From positions 1,054,001-1,118,000 of the forward strand of contig CP133958.1 of NCBI GenBank assembly GCA_036251205.1: a stretch of DNA of 64,000 nt, in the 5' to 3' direction. The notes below the pieces were generated by a model. It was not told where the DNA came from, ran no database searches, and saw only the letters and a program-made list of their open reading frames with translations. The translations under genes and the position numbers were made by a program. The DNA is from Orbaceae bacterium BiB (GTDB lineage Bacteria; Pseudomonadota; Gammaproteobacteria; Enterobacterales; Orbaceae). How positions within the stretch are numbered: position 1 is the first letter of the stretch; each line of letters opens with the position of its first letter. Below are positions 40,801-49,780 of this stretch, piece by piece.

Positions 40801-41913
40801 ATGGTTTTTGTTAATCAACTCTATATCCATCCGGTAAAATCAATGCAAGGCATTGCATTACAAACCAGTGAAGTACGCAATAGCGGACTAAAAGATGATC
40901 GCATTTTTATGGTTTGTGAACCTGATGGTACTTTCGTTACTGCAAGAGAAACGCCTCAATTATTACAACTAAAAACAGTGATGAATTCAGACGGGGTATT
41001 CATTAGTCTAAACGAACAAAAAAGTATTCAAGCCAACTATGCTGATTTTTCGTTAACGAGTGAACCCACCAAAGTTTGGGGAAGTCAATTTACCTCACAC
41101 ATCGCCTCAATTAGTGTTAATCGTTTTTTGAGTGATTTTCTAAAAAGAGATGTCCAGCTGCGTTGGATTGGCCAAACATCTGATCGCGTCGTGAAACGTT
41201 ATCCAGAAACACCGCTTGCTTTTGCTGATGGCTATCCTTATTTACTCGTTAATACGGCGTCATTTAATTATCTACAACAACAATGTCCAGAGAAGTTAAC
41301 CATCGAACAATTTAGGGGAAATATTCTCATTGATGGCGCATTACCTTTTGCTGAGGATGGCTGGAAAACCATTAAAATAGGTGATGTAATTTTTGATTTA
41401 GTCAAACCTTGTAGCCGATGTGTAATGACTCGCGTGAATTTAGTTAATTACCAATATTTTGCCGATAATGAACCCTTAAAAACACTACGTTATTTTAGAT
41501 TAGATGAACAAGGTGAAATTGATTTTGGGATTAATATGATTGCTCGTAATACAGGCATCATTTCTATTAACGATAAAGTAGAAGTCCTAGAACGACAACG
41601 AGCCAAAAACTATATAAAATCATTCCCTAAAGAAAATCTGATTGAAGCTAAGCCTTGCCAGATTATCTTTGACTCAGTGACATTTATTGGTAATAACAAG
41701 CAGCCATTACTCGAACAGCTAGAACAAAATGGTGTTGTGATGTCATACTCTTGTCGTACGGGAGTTTGTGGTCGTTGCCAAATTGAGTTAGAAGAAGGTG
41801 AAGTCATGCCGATGACACAATCTGCTATCAGACGTAATAATCGTATTTTAGCTTGTAGTTGCATACCGAAAAGTAATCAACTTAAATTAAAAAATATCCG
41901 GTCTAAGTCATAA
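40801..41913 (+). CDS. ycbX: YcbX-type MOSC protein with 2Fe-2S ferredoxin domain
   Basis: A 370-residue molybdenum-cofactor protein. Order of domains: N-terminal MOSC beta-barrel (NQLYIHPVKSMQGIALQTSEV), MOSC core with FADGYPYLLVNTASF and the cofactor cysteine in VKPCSRCVMTRV, and a C-terminal plant-type ferredoxin with SYSCRTGVCGRCQIELEEGE...CSCIP (four cysteines for a 2Fe-2S cluster). It reduces N-hydroxylated bases such as 6-hydroxylaminopurine. ATG 40801 gives the family length (E. coli 369); GTG 40792 three codons upstream is the alternative. It is convergent with zapC, its E. coli neighbour. Confidence 0.93.
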   Translation: MVFVNQLYIHPVKSMQGIALQTSEVRNSGLKDDRIFMVCEPDGTFVTARETPQLLQLKTVMNSDGVFISLNEQKSIQANYADFSLTSEPTKVWGSQFTSHIASISVNRFLSDFLKRDVQLRWIGQTSDRVVKRYPETPLAFADGYPYLLVNTASFNYLQQQCPEKLTIEQFRGNILIDGALPFAEDGWKTIKIGDVIFDLVKPCSRCVMTRVNLVNYQYFADNEPLKTLRYFRLDEQGEIDFGINMIARNTGIISINDKVEVLERQRAKNYIKSFPKENLIEAKPCQIIFDSVTFIGNNKQPLLEQLEQNGVVMSYSCRTGVCGRCQIELEEGEVMPMTQSAIRRNNRILACSCIPKSNQLKLKNIRSKS

Positions 41914-41974
41914 TTAATGGTGTCGGCATAAATATGCCGGCACACCTAAATCGAGTAATATAGTGAAAGAGTAA

Positions 41975-42574
41975 CTAAGAACAGAGTTGAGAAAATAAAT
42001 CTGCAACGGCTTTTTCATCACCGTCAGTAACTTCTTCCTCATTCGTTTTCGAATTATTTTTGCTCGCTAGTCGATCATTCATCACTTTCACAACATCAGT
42101 AATATCAAAATTTTTACCTGCCATGTTGACACAAGGGTCCGCTAACAAACAGACAGAGGCCGTATCACCACTTTCTACTACTAATAAATTAATGCGTTGA
42201 GCACTATCTTGGACTTGAGCTTCAACAAGTTCACCAAAGGAAGGGGTAAATAGCATAGGCTGTTGTACAAAATACCAACTTTTAGGCATCTGCGGTTTCA
42301 AAAAGTTACTAGCGACAATTGCATTGAGTACCAACTCAACTTTCTGCGGCTCAGGTAAATTGAGTCGTGTACAGCTTTCATAGAATTGATAATAAGCAGA
42401 GGCATCATCAACAGAAAAAGGAAAAGTATTAAAAGCATCAGGAGTTAACATTTTGGCAGGATAACGAGAACGAAATACCATATCGTTTGCAATTTCTAAC
42501 ATCAAACAATCATATTTACTATCAAAATACCAACGCCAATTATCACTTGGCCGAATTGTTATTTTTTTTCTCAT
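41975..42574 (-). CDS. zapC: Cell division protein ZapC
   Basis: A 199-residue FtsZ-bundling protein. The N-terminal block NWRWYFDSKYDCLMLEIANDMVFRSRYPAKMLTPDAF and LVLNAIVASNFLKPQMPKSWYFV match E. coli ZapC closely, and INLLVVESGDTASVCLLADPCVNMAG is the second conserved block. ZapC acts at the Z-ring in the cytoplasm. Its adjacency to ycbX is conserved with E. coli. The acidic C-terminal tail is longer than in E. coli (180 residues). The upstream region holds a dense group of GATC sites. Confidence 0.92.
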   Translation of the reverse strand: MRKKITIRPSDNWRWYFDSKYDCLMLEIANDMVFRSRYPAKMLTPDAFNTFPFSVDDASAYYQFYESCTRLNLPEPQKVELVLNAIVASNFLKPQMPKSWYFVQQPMLFTPSFGELVEAQVQDSAQRINLLVVESGDTASVCLLADPCVNMAGKNFDITDVVKVMNDRLASKNNSKTNEEEVTDGDEKAVADLFSQLCS

Positions 42575-42717
42575 TACATTATCTTACCCTGAACACTTTA
42601 GTGTGTTTTACAAACAATATAGCAAACTCTGAATTAAAAAAAAACAAAAATATCAATTATTTTTCAGCTAATCATTTAATTTTTAAAAGAATAATTTCAG
42701 AATATGCTTATAAGAAT

Positions 42718-42935
42718 GATCTAAATTCAGATCAAAATCTATCAAATAGATCTTATTTTTAGATCTGAATAGACATCGCATCGATTATAATCAATTTGAT
42801 CACTGCTTTTAGTCGATTAGGTGGCTAAAAAAACCAATAATAACAATACGCTAAGAGAATGTTAAGGTGATATCTAAAGATTAGATGAATGATCATCAAT
42901 ATCGATCATAATACATGATCCTAATAGATTTGATC
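42718..42935. repeat. Cluster of nine GATC sites upstream of zapC
   Basis: Nine GATC tetranucleotides within 218 bp, several inside TGATCA or AGATCT palindromes, plus an inverted repeat ATTCAGATC (42725-42733) / GATCTGAAT (42762-42770). The whole gap 42575-43133 carries no open frame with a ribosome site; it holds this cluster and the ilvC terminator. Confidence 0.7.
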
Positions 42936-43034
42936 ATTAGATTGTCGGCATTTATCGAGTGATACGTGTAAAACAACGTTTGAAAAATTTATTCAATTCA
43001 TTATAAAAACCATACTATCTACTTATCGTGCAAT

Positions 43035-43060
43035 AAAAAGAGCGCTTAAGCGCTCTTTTT
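43035..43060. terminator. Terminator after ilvC
   Basis: A perfect 26-bp palindrome with core GAGCGC TTAA GCGCTC and A/T flanks giving a T-tract on both strands, 73 bp downstream of the ilvC stop. Confidence 0.92.
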
Positions 43061-43133
43061 CACTATAATGATATGTTACAGCAAGTTTTTAACGAATAAT
43101 TAAGTTTTAATAGTTAAGTTAGAATACTTAATA

Positions 43134-44612
43134 TTAACCTGCTACATTAATTTTCTTCATATCTTTCATATAACTACGTAATGTATGACCAATTTTTTCA
43201 ATTGGGTGGTTACGAATCGCTTCATTCACATCACGTAATTGTGCATTATCAACACTGCCTTCAGGAATAGCTTTACCTAAATCACCAGTTTGTAATAACG
43301 GCATGAATTTTTCTCTTAATAGTGGAATGGCAACATTAGAGAATAAATAGTTACCATACTCAGCAGTATCAGAGATAACCACATTCATTTCATATAAACG
43401 TTTACGTGCAATAGTATTAGCAATTAACGGTAATTCATGAAGTGATTCATAATAAGCAGACTCTTCAAGAATACCAGCTTCAACCATTGTTTCAAAGGCT
43501 AGTTCAACACCGGCTTTAACCATTGCGATCATAACAACGCCTTGATCAAAGTAAGTTTGTTCATCAATTTTACCTTGATATTCAGCAGCTTTCTCAAAGC
43601 CAGTTTCTCCGGTCTCTTTACGCCATTTTAGTAGATTAACATCATCGTTATTCCAATCAGCCATCATCGTTGCAGAGAAGTGACCAGAAATAATATCGTC
43701 CATATGTTTACGATATAGATCCGTCATAATAACTTTTAACTCTTCTGCTAACGCATTAGCACGTAACTTAGCTGGATTTGATAAACGATCCATCATTAAT
43801 GTGATACCACCTTGCTTTAAAGCTTCAGTGATCGTTTCCCAACCAAATTGTAATAGTTTACATGCATAAGCAGGATCTACTCCTTCTGCTACTAACTTAT
43901 CAAAACATAATAGTGAACCAGTTTGTAACATACCACAAAGGATTGTTTGTTCACCCATTAGATCTGATTTTACTTCAGCAACAAATGAAGACTCTAATAC
44001 ACCCGCTCGGTGACCACCAGTTGCAGCTGCCCAAGCTTTTGCAATAGCTAATCCTTCGCCTTTTGGATCGTTAGCTGGATGTACAGCGATCAATGTTGGC
44101 ACACCAAAACCACGTTTATACTCTTCACGAACTTCAGTCCCTGGACATTTTGGTGCCACCATAACAACGGTAATATCAGAACGAATTTGTTCACCCACTT
44201 CAATAATATTAAAACCATGAGAGTAGCCTAATGCTGCGCCTTGTTTCATTAATGGTTGAACAGCTTTAACTACTGCAGAGTGTTGTTTATCTGGAGTTAA
44301 GTTAATTACAAGATCAGCCGTTGGGATTAAATCTTCATAAGTACCAACTTTAAAACCATTTTCAGTGGCTTTTTTCCATGAAGCTCGTTTTTCAGCAATC
44401 GCCTCTTTGCGTAGTGCATAAGAGATATCAAGACCTGAATCACGCATGTTTAACCCTTGGTTTAAGCCTTGTGCACCACAACCGACAATAACAATTTTTT
44501 TACCTTTCAAAAATTGTGCTTCTTGTGCAAATTCGCTGCGATCCATAAAACGGCATTTACCTAATTGTGCTAATTTTTCGCGCCAGCTTAATGTATTAAA
44601 GTAGTTTGACAT
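43134..44612 (-). CDS. ilvC: Ketol-acid reductoisomerase, class II
   Basis: A 492-residue enzyme (class II length, with the duplicated C-terminal knotted domain) that isomerises and reduces acetolactate for valine and isoleucine synthesis with NADPH and magnesium. The Rossmann motif [35 protein letters not shown] is near the start, followed by [26 protein letters not shown] and magnesium ligands in [14 protein letters not shown]. It is divergent from its activator ilvY. Length and motifs match E. coli IlvC (491). Confidence 0.97.
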   Translation of the reverse strand: MSNYFNTLSWREKLAQLGKCRFMDRSEFAQEAQFLKGKKIVIVGCGAQGLNQGLNMRDSGLDISYALRKEAIAEKRASWKKATENGFKVGTYEDLIPTADLVINLTPDKQHSAVVKAVQPLMKQGAALGYSHGFNIIEVGEQIRSDITVVMVAPKCPGTEVREEYKRGFGVPTLIAVHPANDPKGEGLAIAKAWAAATGGHRAGVLESSFVAEVKSDLMGEQTILCGMLQTGSLLCFDKLVAEGVDPAYACKLLQFGWETITEALKQGGITLMMDRLSNPAKLRANALAEELKVIMTDLYRKHMDDIISGHFSATMMADWNNDDVNLLKWRKETGETGFEKAAEYQGKIDEQTYFDQGVVMIAMVKAGVELAFETMVEAGILEESAYYESLHELPLIANTIARKRLYEMNVVISDTAEYGNYLFSNVAIPLLREKFMPLLQTGDLGKAIPEGSVDNAQLRDVNEAIRNHPIEKIGHTLRSYMKDMKKINVAG

Positions 44613-44723
44613 TCTTTTTCCCCTATAAATAAAATCAGATATTGATGGACTCAGCCATAAATTATTATGGTCATACTATACTTTATTTTTTTTATTGCTA
44701 AAATTGATATATTCAGAACGTAA

Positions 44724-44742
44724 TGTTGCAATTATTGCAACA
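44724..44742. promoter_or_regulatory. Probable IlvY operator in the ilvC-ilvY gap
   Basis: A perfect 9-1-9 inverted repeat TGTTGCAAT-T-ATTGCAACA inside the 159-bp divergent region, 30 bp before the ilvY start. LysR-type regulators bind such T-N11-A dyads next to their own gene. IlvY normally activates ilvC when acetolactate accumulates and represses itself. Confidence 0.75.
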
Positions 44743-44771
44743 ATCATCAGAATTACAGCTTTAGGTTTAAT

Positions 44772-45653
44772 ATGGATATTCGCGATTTAAAAGTCTTTTT
44801 ACATCTCAGTGAAACTCACCATTTTGGTCTAACGGCTAAAGCGATGCATATCACGCCATCAACGTTATCAAGACAAATTCAACGCTTAGAAGAGAGTTTA
44901 GGTCAGCAACTATTCATTCGAGATAATCGCTCGGTCAGTATTACTGATGCAGGTCAGCAGCTAAAATTATTTGCAAAACAAGTCGTATCTGATTACCAGC
45001 ATTTACAACAAAACTTAAACCAAGCTAACCATCAACTTACTGGCGAACTGAGTCTATTTTGCTCGGTAACAGCCGCTTATAGTCACTTGCCAGATATTCT
45101 AGATAAATTTAGGGTACTCTATCCATTGGTAGAAATAAAGTTAACAACCGGTGATGCCGCCGATGCAGTAAGTAAAATTCAATCGAATGAGGCTGATCTT
45201 GCTATCGCTGGTTGTCCCAAAAATTTACCAACTAGTGTTGAGTTTGTAAAATTGGGTGAGATAGAAATGGTACTACTAATACCAAGACTACGCAGTACAT
45301 TTAGTGATAAGCTTCATCAAAAAGAGCCTGATTGGCGTAATATCCCTTTTATCTTGCCAGAACATGGTCCAAGTCGTCATCGTATTGATCTGTGGTTTAA
45401 ACAAAATAAGATCCATTCACCTAAAATTTATGCCACCGTTGCCGGTCACGAAGCAATTGTATCAATGGTTGCACTAGGTTGTGGAGTTGCATTATTGCCA
45501 AAAGTTGTCATGGAAAATAGTCCAGAAAGAATAAGAGAACGCATTATTGAATGGTCATCAAGTTTAATCGAACCTTTTGATATTGGTATTTGTGTACAAA
45601 AAAGACGCTTAGCAGAAAAAATTATTGCCGCATTTTGGCAACTTGCTAATTAA
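44772..45653 (+). CDS. ilvY: LysR-type activator of ilvC
   Basis: A 293-residue LysR regulator. The winged HTH is MDIRDLKVFLHLSETHHFGLTAKAMHITPSTLSRQIQRLEESLG; the effector domain contains LSLFCSVTAAYSHLPDILDKFRVLYP and the hinge VGCGVALLPKVV-like segment VALGCGVALLPKVVME. Divergent orientation to ilvC, as in E. coli, identifies IlvY. Its inducers are acetolactate and acetohydroxybutyrate. The stop codon sits in the loop of a strong hairpin. Confidence 0.93.
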   Translation: MDIRDLKVFLHLSETHHFGLTAKAMHITPSTLSRQIQRLEESLGQQLFIRDNRSVSITDAGQQLKLFAKQVVSDYQHLQQNLNQANHQLTGELSLFCSVTAAYSHLPDILDKFRVLYPLVEIKLTTGDAADAVSKIQSNEADLAIAGCPKNLPTSVEFVKLGEIEMVLLIPRLRSTFSDKLHQKEPDWRNIPFILPEHGPSRHRIDLWFKQNKIHSPKIYATVAGHEAIVSMVALGCGVALLPKVVMENSPERIRERIIEWSSSLIEPFDIGICVQKRRLAEKIIAAFWQLAN

Positions 45654-45663
45654 GCAAGTTGCC
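45637..45663 (+). terminator. Hairpin overlapping the ilvY stop codon
   Basis: Perfect 10-bp stem GGCAACTTGC/GCAAGTTGCC whose seven-base loop contains the ilvY TAA stop (45651-45653). No strong T-tract follows. Confidence 0.6.
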
Positions 45664-45750
45664 ACAGCGTATAACTAAACTTTACGACTAAAATCCGACT
45701 ACGCAAATAGACCAACTTTATAGAATATAGCAGCCTTATTAAATATTAAC

Positions 45751-47127
45751 TTAATGTGTCTGCTCATTTTGCTGAGTAATAGTTGTTATCTTTTCGACAT
45801 TAACTTGACTGATTTTATACCAATCCATTTTACGTGTTAAAATCATAATGCCACCTAAAACAATAAATAATAAAATACTACCGAGTAACAAAGCATTACC
45901 TTCAGAGATCATCACAAAATAGAGCACTGTATAGAGTGTTAATAAGAAAATAGTAAATATAATACTCCACTTACTATTTTTTATGACTCCCGATAAATAA
46001 AAACCGATCAATAAACTACAAGCAATTGACCCAATAATATAAGCCAATAAGAAGCCTATATGCTCGGATAATGCTAATAATAAGAGATAGAAAAGAGTTA
46101 ATGCCATACCAACTAATAAATACTGTACTGGATGAATTTTGAGTTGTTTAAGCATTTCAAAAATGAAGAAACAGATAAACGTTAACGCAATAAATAAAAT
46201 ATCATATTTAACAGCTCGTTCAATCATTTGATATTGATCGACTGTTTCGACAAAACTGGTTTTAAAATCAGGCATATTGGCAATATCCGATGAATAATAA
46301 CGTGTTTCACTGACATCATCAGCAAATAAGCTATTAATATTATTGGCATACCAACTACTTTGCCAGGTCGCTACAAAACCGTTTTGATCAATTTGTCGAT
46401 TGATAGGTAAACTATAACCGATAAAATTAGGATGAGGCCAATTGCCTTTAAGTTGATAATGGCTTGATCGTCCAATAGGTACTATCGATAGCTCTTTTGT
46501 TCCTTGCAGTTGCAATGAAAAATTGAACTCAAGTTTTTTATTGGTTAAATTATCAATCGACACTGAGGCATTAATACCTTGTACACTTCCCATGCCACTC
46601 TGTTTTACGCCAGGCTCAAAATCCAACTGCTGGTTGGCTAACATAATCGTTGGCGTCTGCATAATTCCCCGTGTATCAGAGATTAACACTAATAAATACG
46701 GTTCACCCACCTCTATTGCCGGATTATTTTTTAGTGAGTCAAGGGAGACCGAATTAAATGATCCATTAAACGTTAATTGAGTTTGGTAAACCTGAGCTTG
46801 ATAAATACCAATATGCCGTGATGAGATATCTGCATCACCCTCCACATTAAGTTGTTGTGGTAATATATAACGTACATATTTCTTTTGAATATAATAGTTC
46901 TGTTTATTGTTTACTTCTAAAAGTGTTTCGGTATAAGGCACAACAATAATTGGACCAATAATTTTTTGTACGCCACTACTACTCTGTGCAACTGAATCAA
47001 TCACACTATTTTGATAATAAAATCTTTCCTGTATTAAGCCCATAATCATCAGCATTGGGATAAGCATAACAAGGATTAATCCGCCTAAGGTTAATATTTT
47101 AAATAACAATGTAAAATGTGAATTCAT
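45751..47127 (-). CDS. creD: Inner-membrane protein CreD family
   Basis: A 458-residue membrane protein close to E. coli CreD (450). One hydrophobic helix at the N-terminus (FKILTLGGLILVMLIPMLMIMGLI) is followed by a long periplasmic domain with IIVVPYTETL and SVQGINASVSID, then five or six helices from about residue 305 (FIALTFICFFIFEMLKQLKIHPVQYLLVGMALTLFYLLLLALSEHIGFLLAYIIG in pieces). ATG 47127 has AGGG about 9 bp upstream. CreD expression tracks the CreBC system and affects envelope integrity and colicin E2 tolerance. creABC are not in the window. Confidence 0.88.
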   Translation of the reverse strand: MNSHFTLLFKILTLGGLILVMLIPMLMIMGLIQERFYYQNSVIDSVAQSSSGVQKIIGPIIVVPYTETLLEVNNKQNYYIQKKYVRYILPQQLNVEGDADISSRHIGIYQAQVYQTQLTFNGSFNSVSLDSLKNNPAIEVGEPYLLVLISDTRGIMQTPTIMLANQQLDFEPGVKQSGMGSVQGINASVSIDNLTNKKLEFNFSLQLQGTKELSIVPIGRSSHYQLKGNWPHPNFIGYSLPINRQIDQNGFVATWQSSWYANNINSLFADDVSETRYYSSDIANMPDFKTSFVETVDQYQMIERAVKYDILFIALTFICFFIFEMLKQLKIHPVQYLLVGMALTLFYLLLLALSEHIGFLLAYIIGSIACSLLIGFYLSGVIKNSKWSIIFTIFLLTLYTVLYFVMISEGNALLLGSILLFIVLGGIMILTRKMDWYKISQVNVEKITTITQQNEQTH

Positions 47128-47854
47128 TAGATTTTCCCTATTTTTAGTATAATAAGGCAAGTTTATTGAGCAATCATGAAGTGGATATGAAGCGAATATG
47201 AAGAATAAGTGAAGTCATTAGAAAACAGATCATAATGTCCCTTATTTTTTAATGGTCATTATTTAATCAGAGTTTTAATGATTTGATTTTTATGGCTTTT
47301 ATTATGTTATCTACAGTGTAGTGGCAAAGTTATCAAAGCCATTTGTGAATAAAAATTAAAATATAATCCTTCTTACTCATATTACATCACGATAATAAAA
47401 TAAAATGCGATGTAACAAAATTCAACCTTTAACATAATGATATAATTTATAACACTTTTTTATAGTTAGTCACAAAGTTATGACAACATTATCAACGTTA
47501 TTTGTTAATAAAACGATCATATCATAATGCTCAGTGAAAAACAGGATCAAATTTATTATGTGATATAATTTGTTCGATAAAATAACAAACTGTTTTTTAT
47601 GAAAATTTGATGGTTATTAACATCGTTAATACAACTTTATGCACCTGATTTGTGAATAAGTACTGAAAACCAATAATGGTTTTATGACAGATACCAATCC
47701 CGATGTTTAGTTAATTGCTATATTTGTATAAATATTGCGTTAATCTAATCACTAATTGTTAACAATAGAGTGAATTAGTCTATACTAACAACAATATGAT
47801 TACAGAAAGTCTATGATCCAATTGCAATTAAACTTATTTTTAGGAGTTGTTTTT
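47128..47854. other. 727-bp AT-rich gene-free gap with DnaA-box-like sites
   Basis: No credible gene lies between creD and the GyrI-like gene. Two exact TTATTCACA sequences (minus strand, 47344-47352 and 47651-47659) fit the DnaA consensus TTATNCACA; TTATCTACA (47307-47315) and TTATGCACC (47638-47646) each differ from it by one base. The words CAAAGTTAT and GATATAATTT each occur twice, suggesting an old internal repetition. Confidence 0.5.
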
Positions 47855-48259
47855 ATGTTTTTCGTCATTAGCTCTATTCGAACCAATAACTTCACCGATG
47901 AAAAGATGATCGAAAAAATCAAGGCTGTGTGGCAAGAAGCACAAGCTAAACTTTCTGATAATACGGGTTGTGTTTATGGTGTATATAATCACTATCAAAA
48001 TGATTATCGAGGTGATTATACATTATCGATTGCGGTTGATCACCCTATTGAACATTTTACGACAACAATCGAACCAAACCCAATTGATAATTATTATGTA
48101 TTTGAAGTTGATGATAATCATGAAGATAAAATTTACCAAACTTGGCAATATATCTGGGGATTAGAACAAGATCGTAAACTATTCCGTGCCTATGATGTTG
48201 ATTTTGAAAAATATCATCCTGATGGCAGGGTAGAAATTTATATTAGTCTATTAAGTTAA
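47855..48259 (+). CDS. GyrI/AraC effector-binding-domain-like small protein
   Basis: A 134-residue cytoplasmic protein. ATG 47855 is chosen because TAGGAG lies 8 bp before it; an upstream ATG (47813) has no ribosome site. The pattern ISSIRTNNFTDEKMIEKIKAVWQEAQAKLSDNTGCVYGVYNHYQNDYRGDYTLSIAVDH and the C-terminal DFEKYHPDGRVEIYISL follow the SHV-like fold of GyrI/SbmC and of the effector domains of MerR/AraC regulators (integron-associated effector-binding type). No DNA-binding domain is attached. Such stand-alone proteins bind small molecules; the ligand is unknown. Confidence 0.75.
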   Translation: MFFVISSIRTNNFTDEKMIEKIKAVWQEAQAKLSDNTGCVYGVYNHYQNDYRGDYTLSIAVDHPIEHFTTTIEPNPIDNYYVFEVDDNHEDKIYQTWQYIWGLEQDRKLFRAYDVDFEKYHPDGRVEIYISLLS

Positions 48260-48275
48260 TATGCTCTCTTAACCA

Positions 48276-48306
48276 TTTAAACCCGCCATTACTGAGCGGG
48301 TTTAAA
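48276..48306. terminator. Bidirectional terminator between GyrI-like gene and ddc
   Basis: Perfect 11-bp stem TTTAAACCCGC/GCGGGTTTAAA with a nine-base loop and T-rich flanks, between convergent genes. Confidence 0.85.
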
Positions 48307-48327
48307 TTTTACGAATGAATAAATAAC

Positions 48328-49770
48328 TTAATAACGTAGAAGTAATTGCTCTATTGTCGATAACAGAACTTTAACATGCTCAAAACGAGTATGTGGATTA
48401 AGTAACGTCAGCTTCAATGTGGTTTCACCACCCCGCCGAGTAATTCCTAAATTAGCTCTTCCTTCATCAAACAGCAATTGAGCAATAAATCGATGTACTT
48501 GTGTACTATCCTTGTTGCCTAATGCTGATTTTTTAATACGAAACAGTACACTCGCTATTTGCGTTGAATTAACCAGTTCAAAATGTTCTGACTGTGCAAT
48601 ATAATTTGCCACTTGCTGGGCAAGATCAACCGAATAATCAACCATTTCGCCATATTGTTGAGCACCTATACTACGGAAACTCATCCATAATTTTAAAGCA
48701 TCAAAACGCCGAGTTGTTTGAATCGATTTACTCACTAAATTAGGTACACCTTCAAGCTCATCTTCGATTGGATTAAGATAATCATCATGTCGTCGAATCA
48801 ACTCATAATTGGCTGCCTCTTTTAATACAAAAGCACCACAACTAATCGTTTGTAAAAACTGTTTATGAAAATCTAAAGCAATCGAATCAGCTAGCTCAAT
48901 TCCCTGCAAACGGTCACGATATTTATGAGAAAAGAGTAAAATGCCCCCCCAAGCAGCATCAATATGTAACCAGACTTGGTGCTGCTTAGCCAATTGTGCA
49001 ATCGTTGTAATATCATCGATCGCTCCAGTATCGGTTGTTCCAGCCGTTGCAATAATCGCAAATGCTTTTTTACCGTTGTTCTTTAACTGGTTCAATTTAG
49101 TAGACAATTCATCGACAATCATTCTGCCACCATTATCACAAGAGATGGTAACAACAGCAGCTTCATCAAATCCTAACAATAACATCGATTGTTGTACTGA
49201 AAAATGGGCTTGCTCTGAACAAACAACAACTAAATCTTGCTTTGAATAGTTAGTATAATGTTTTAAACAATACTCTCTGGCTAATAGTAAACCCATAAAA
49301 TTACTTTGCGTTCCACCACTGGTAAATATCCCGGCATCACCTGTCGGGTAACCAATATGTTGACGTAACTGGGTAATAATATGTTCTTCAAATAACGTCG
49401 CAGATGGACTTTGATCCCATGAATCCATCGATTGATTTGAAACATTAATTAGTACTTCAGCTAATTGTGAAGCTAAAGTCGTTGGGCAATGTAAATGAGC
49501 AGAACAGAGAGGATGATGTACTTGTAAAGCATGTTGTAAAAAGTGTTCTTTAGCTTCACGTAACGCCTGTTCATCGCCGACACCTTGCTTTGGCAACATT
49601 TCAATTTGATTAAGTTGTTGCCGTAATTGAGGAATTGGTATGCCATCAAACATAGTATCAACAGTCAACCAATCAGCCGCTACATCAACCGCTTGTTTCA
49701 TCAAAGTGCGGTATTGCTCCGCACCTTCTTTACCTGTTGCAGTAATTCCTACTGCAATATTATTTTCCAT
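48328..49770 (-). CDS. ddc: L-2,4-diaminobutyrate decarboxylase
   Basis: A 480-residue PLP enzyme of the group II decarboxylases. Key sites are IFTSGGTQSNFMGLLLAREYCL (phosphate-binding), HIDAAWGGILLF (aspartate paired to the cofactor nitrogen) and DSIALDFHKQFLQTISCGAF (lysine forming the Schiff base). The function is assigned from its operon partner: it lies 10 bp downstream of a diaminobutyrate aminotransferase, as in Acinetobacter and Vibrio, where the pair makes 1,3-diaminopropane. Alone it could be read as a tyrosine/glutamate-type decarboxylase. Confidence 0.88.
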   Translation of the reverse strand: MENNIAVGITATGKEGAEQYRTLMKQAVDVAADWLTVDTMFDGIPIPQLRQQLNQIEMLPKQGVGDEQALREAKEHFLQHALQVHHPLCSAHLHCPTTLASQLAEVLINVSNQSMDSWDQSPSATLFEEHIITQLRQHIGYPTGDAGIFTSGGTQSNFMGLLLAREYCLKHYTNYSKQDLVVVCSEQAHFSVQQSMLLLGFDEAAVVTISCDNGGRMIVDELSTKLNQLKNNGKKAFAIIATAGTTDTGAIDDITTIAQLAKQHQVWLHIDAAWGGILLFSHKYRDRLQGIELADSIALDFHKQFLQTISCGAFVLKEAANYELIRRHDDYLNPIEDELEGVPNLVSKSIQTTRRFDALKLWMSFRSIGAQQYGEMVDYSVDLAQQVANYIAQSEHFELVNSTQIASVLFRIKKSALGNKDSTQVHRFIAQLLFDEGRANLGITRRGGETTLKLTLLNPHTRFEHVKVLLSTIEQLLLRY

Positions 49771-49780
49771 GATGACATCC

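Noticed and set aside
42487-42762. A 91-codon plus-strand frame over the zapC start and its upstream gap
   Set aside because: Mostly antisense to zapC, low-complexity Asn/Lys/Phe composition and no start signal.
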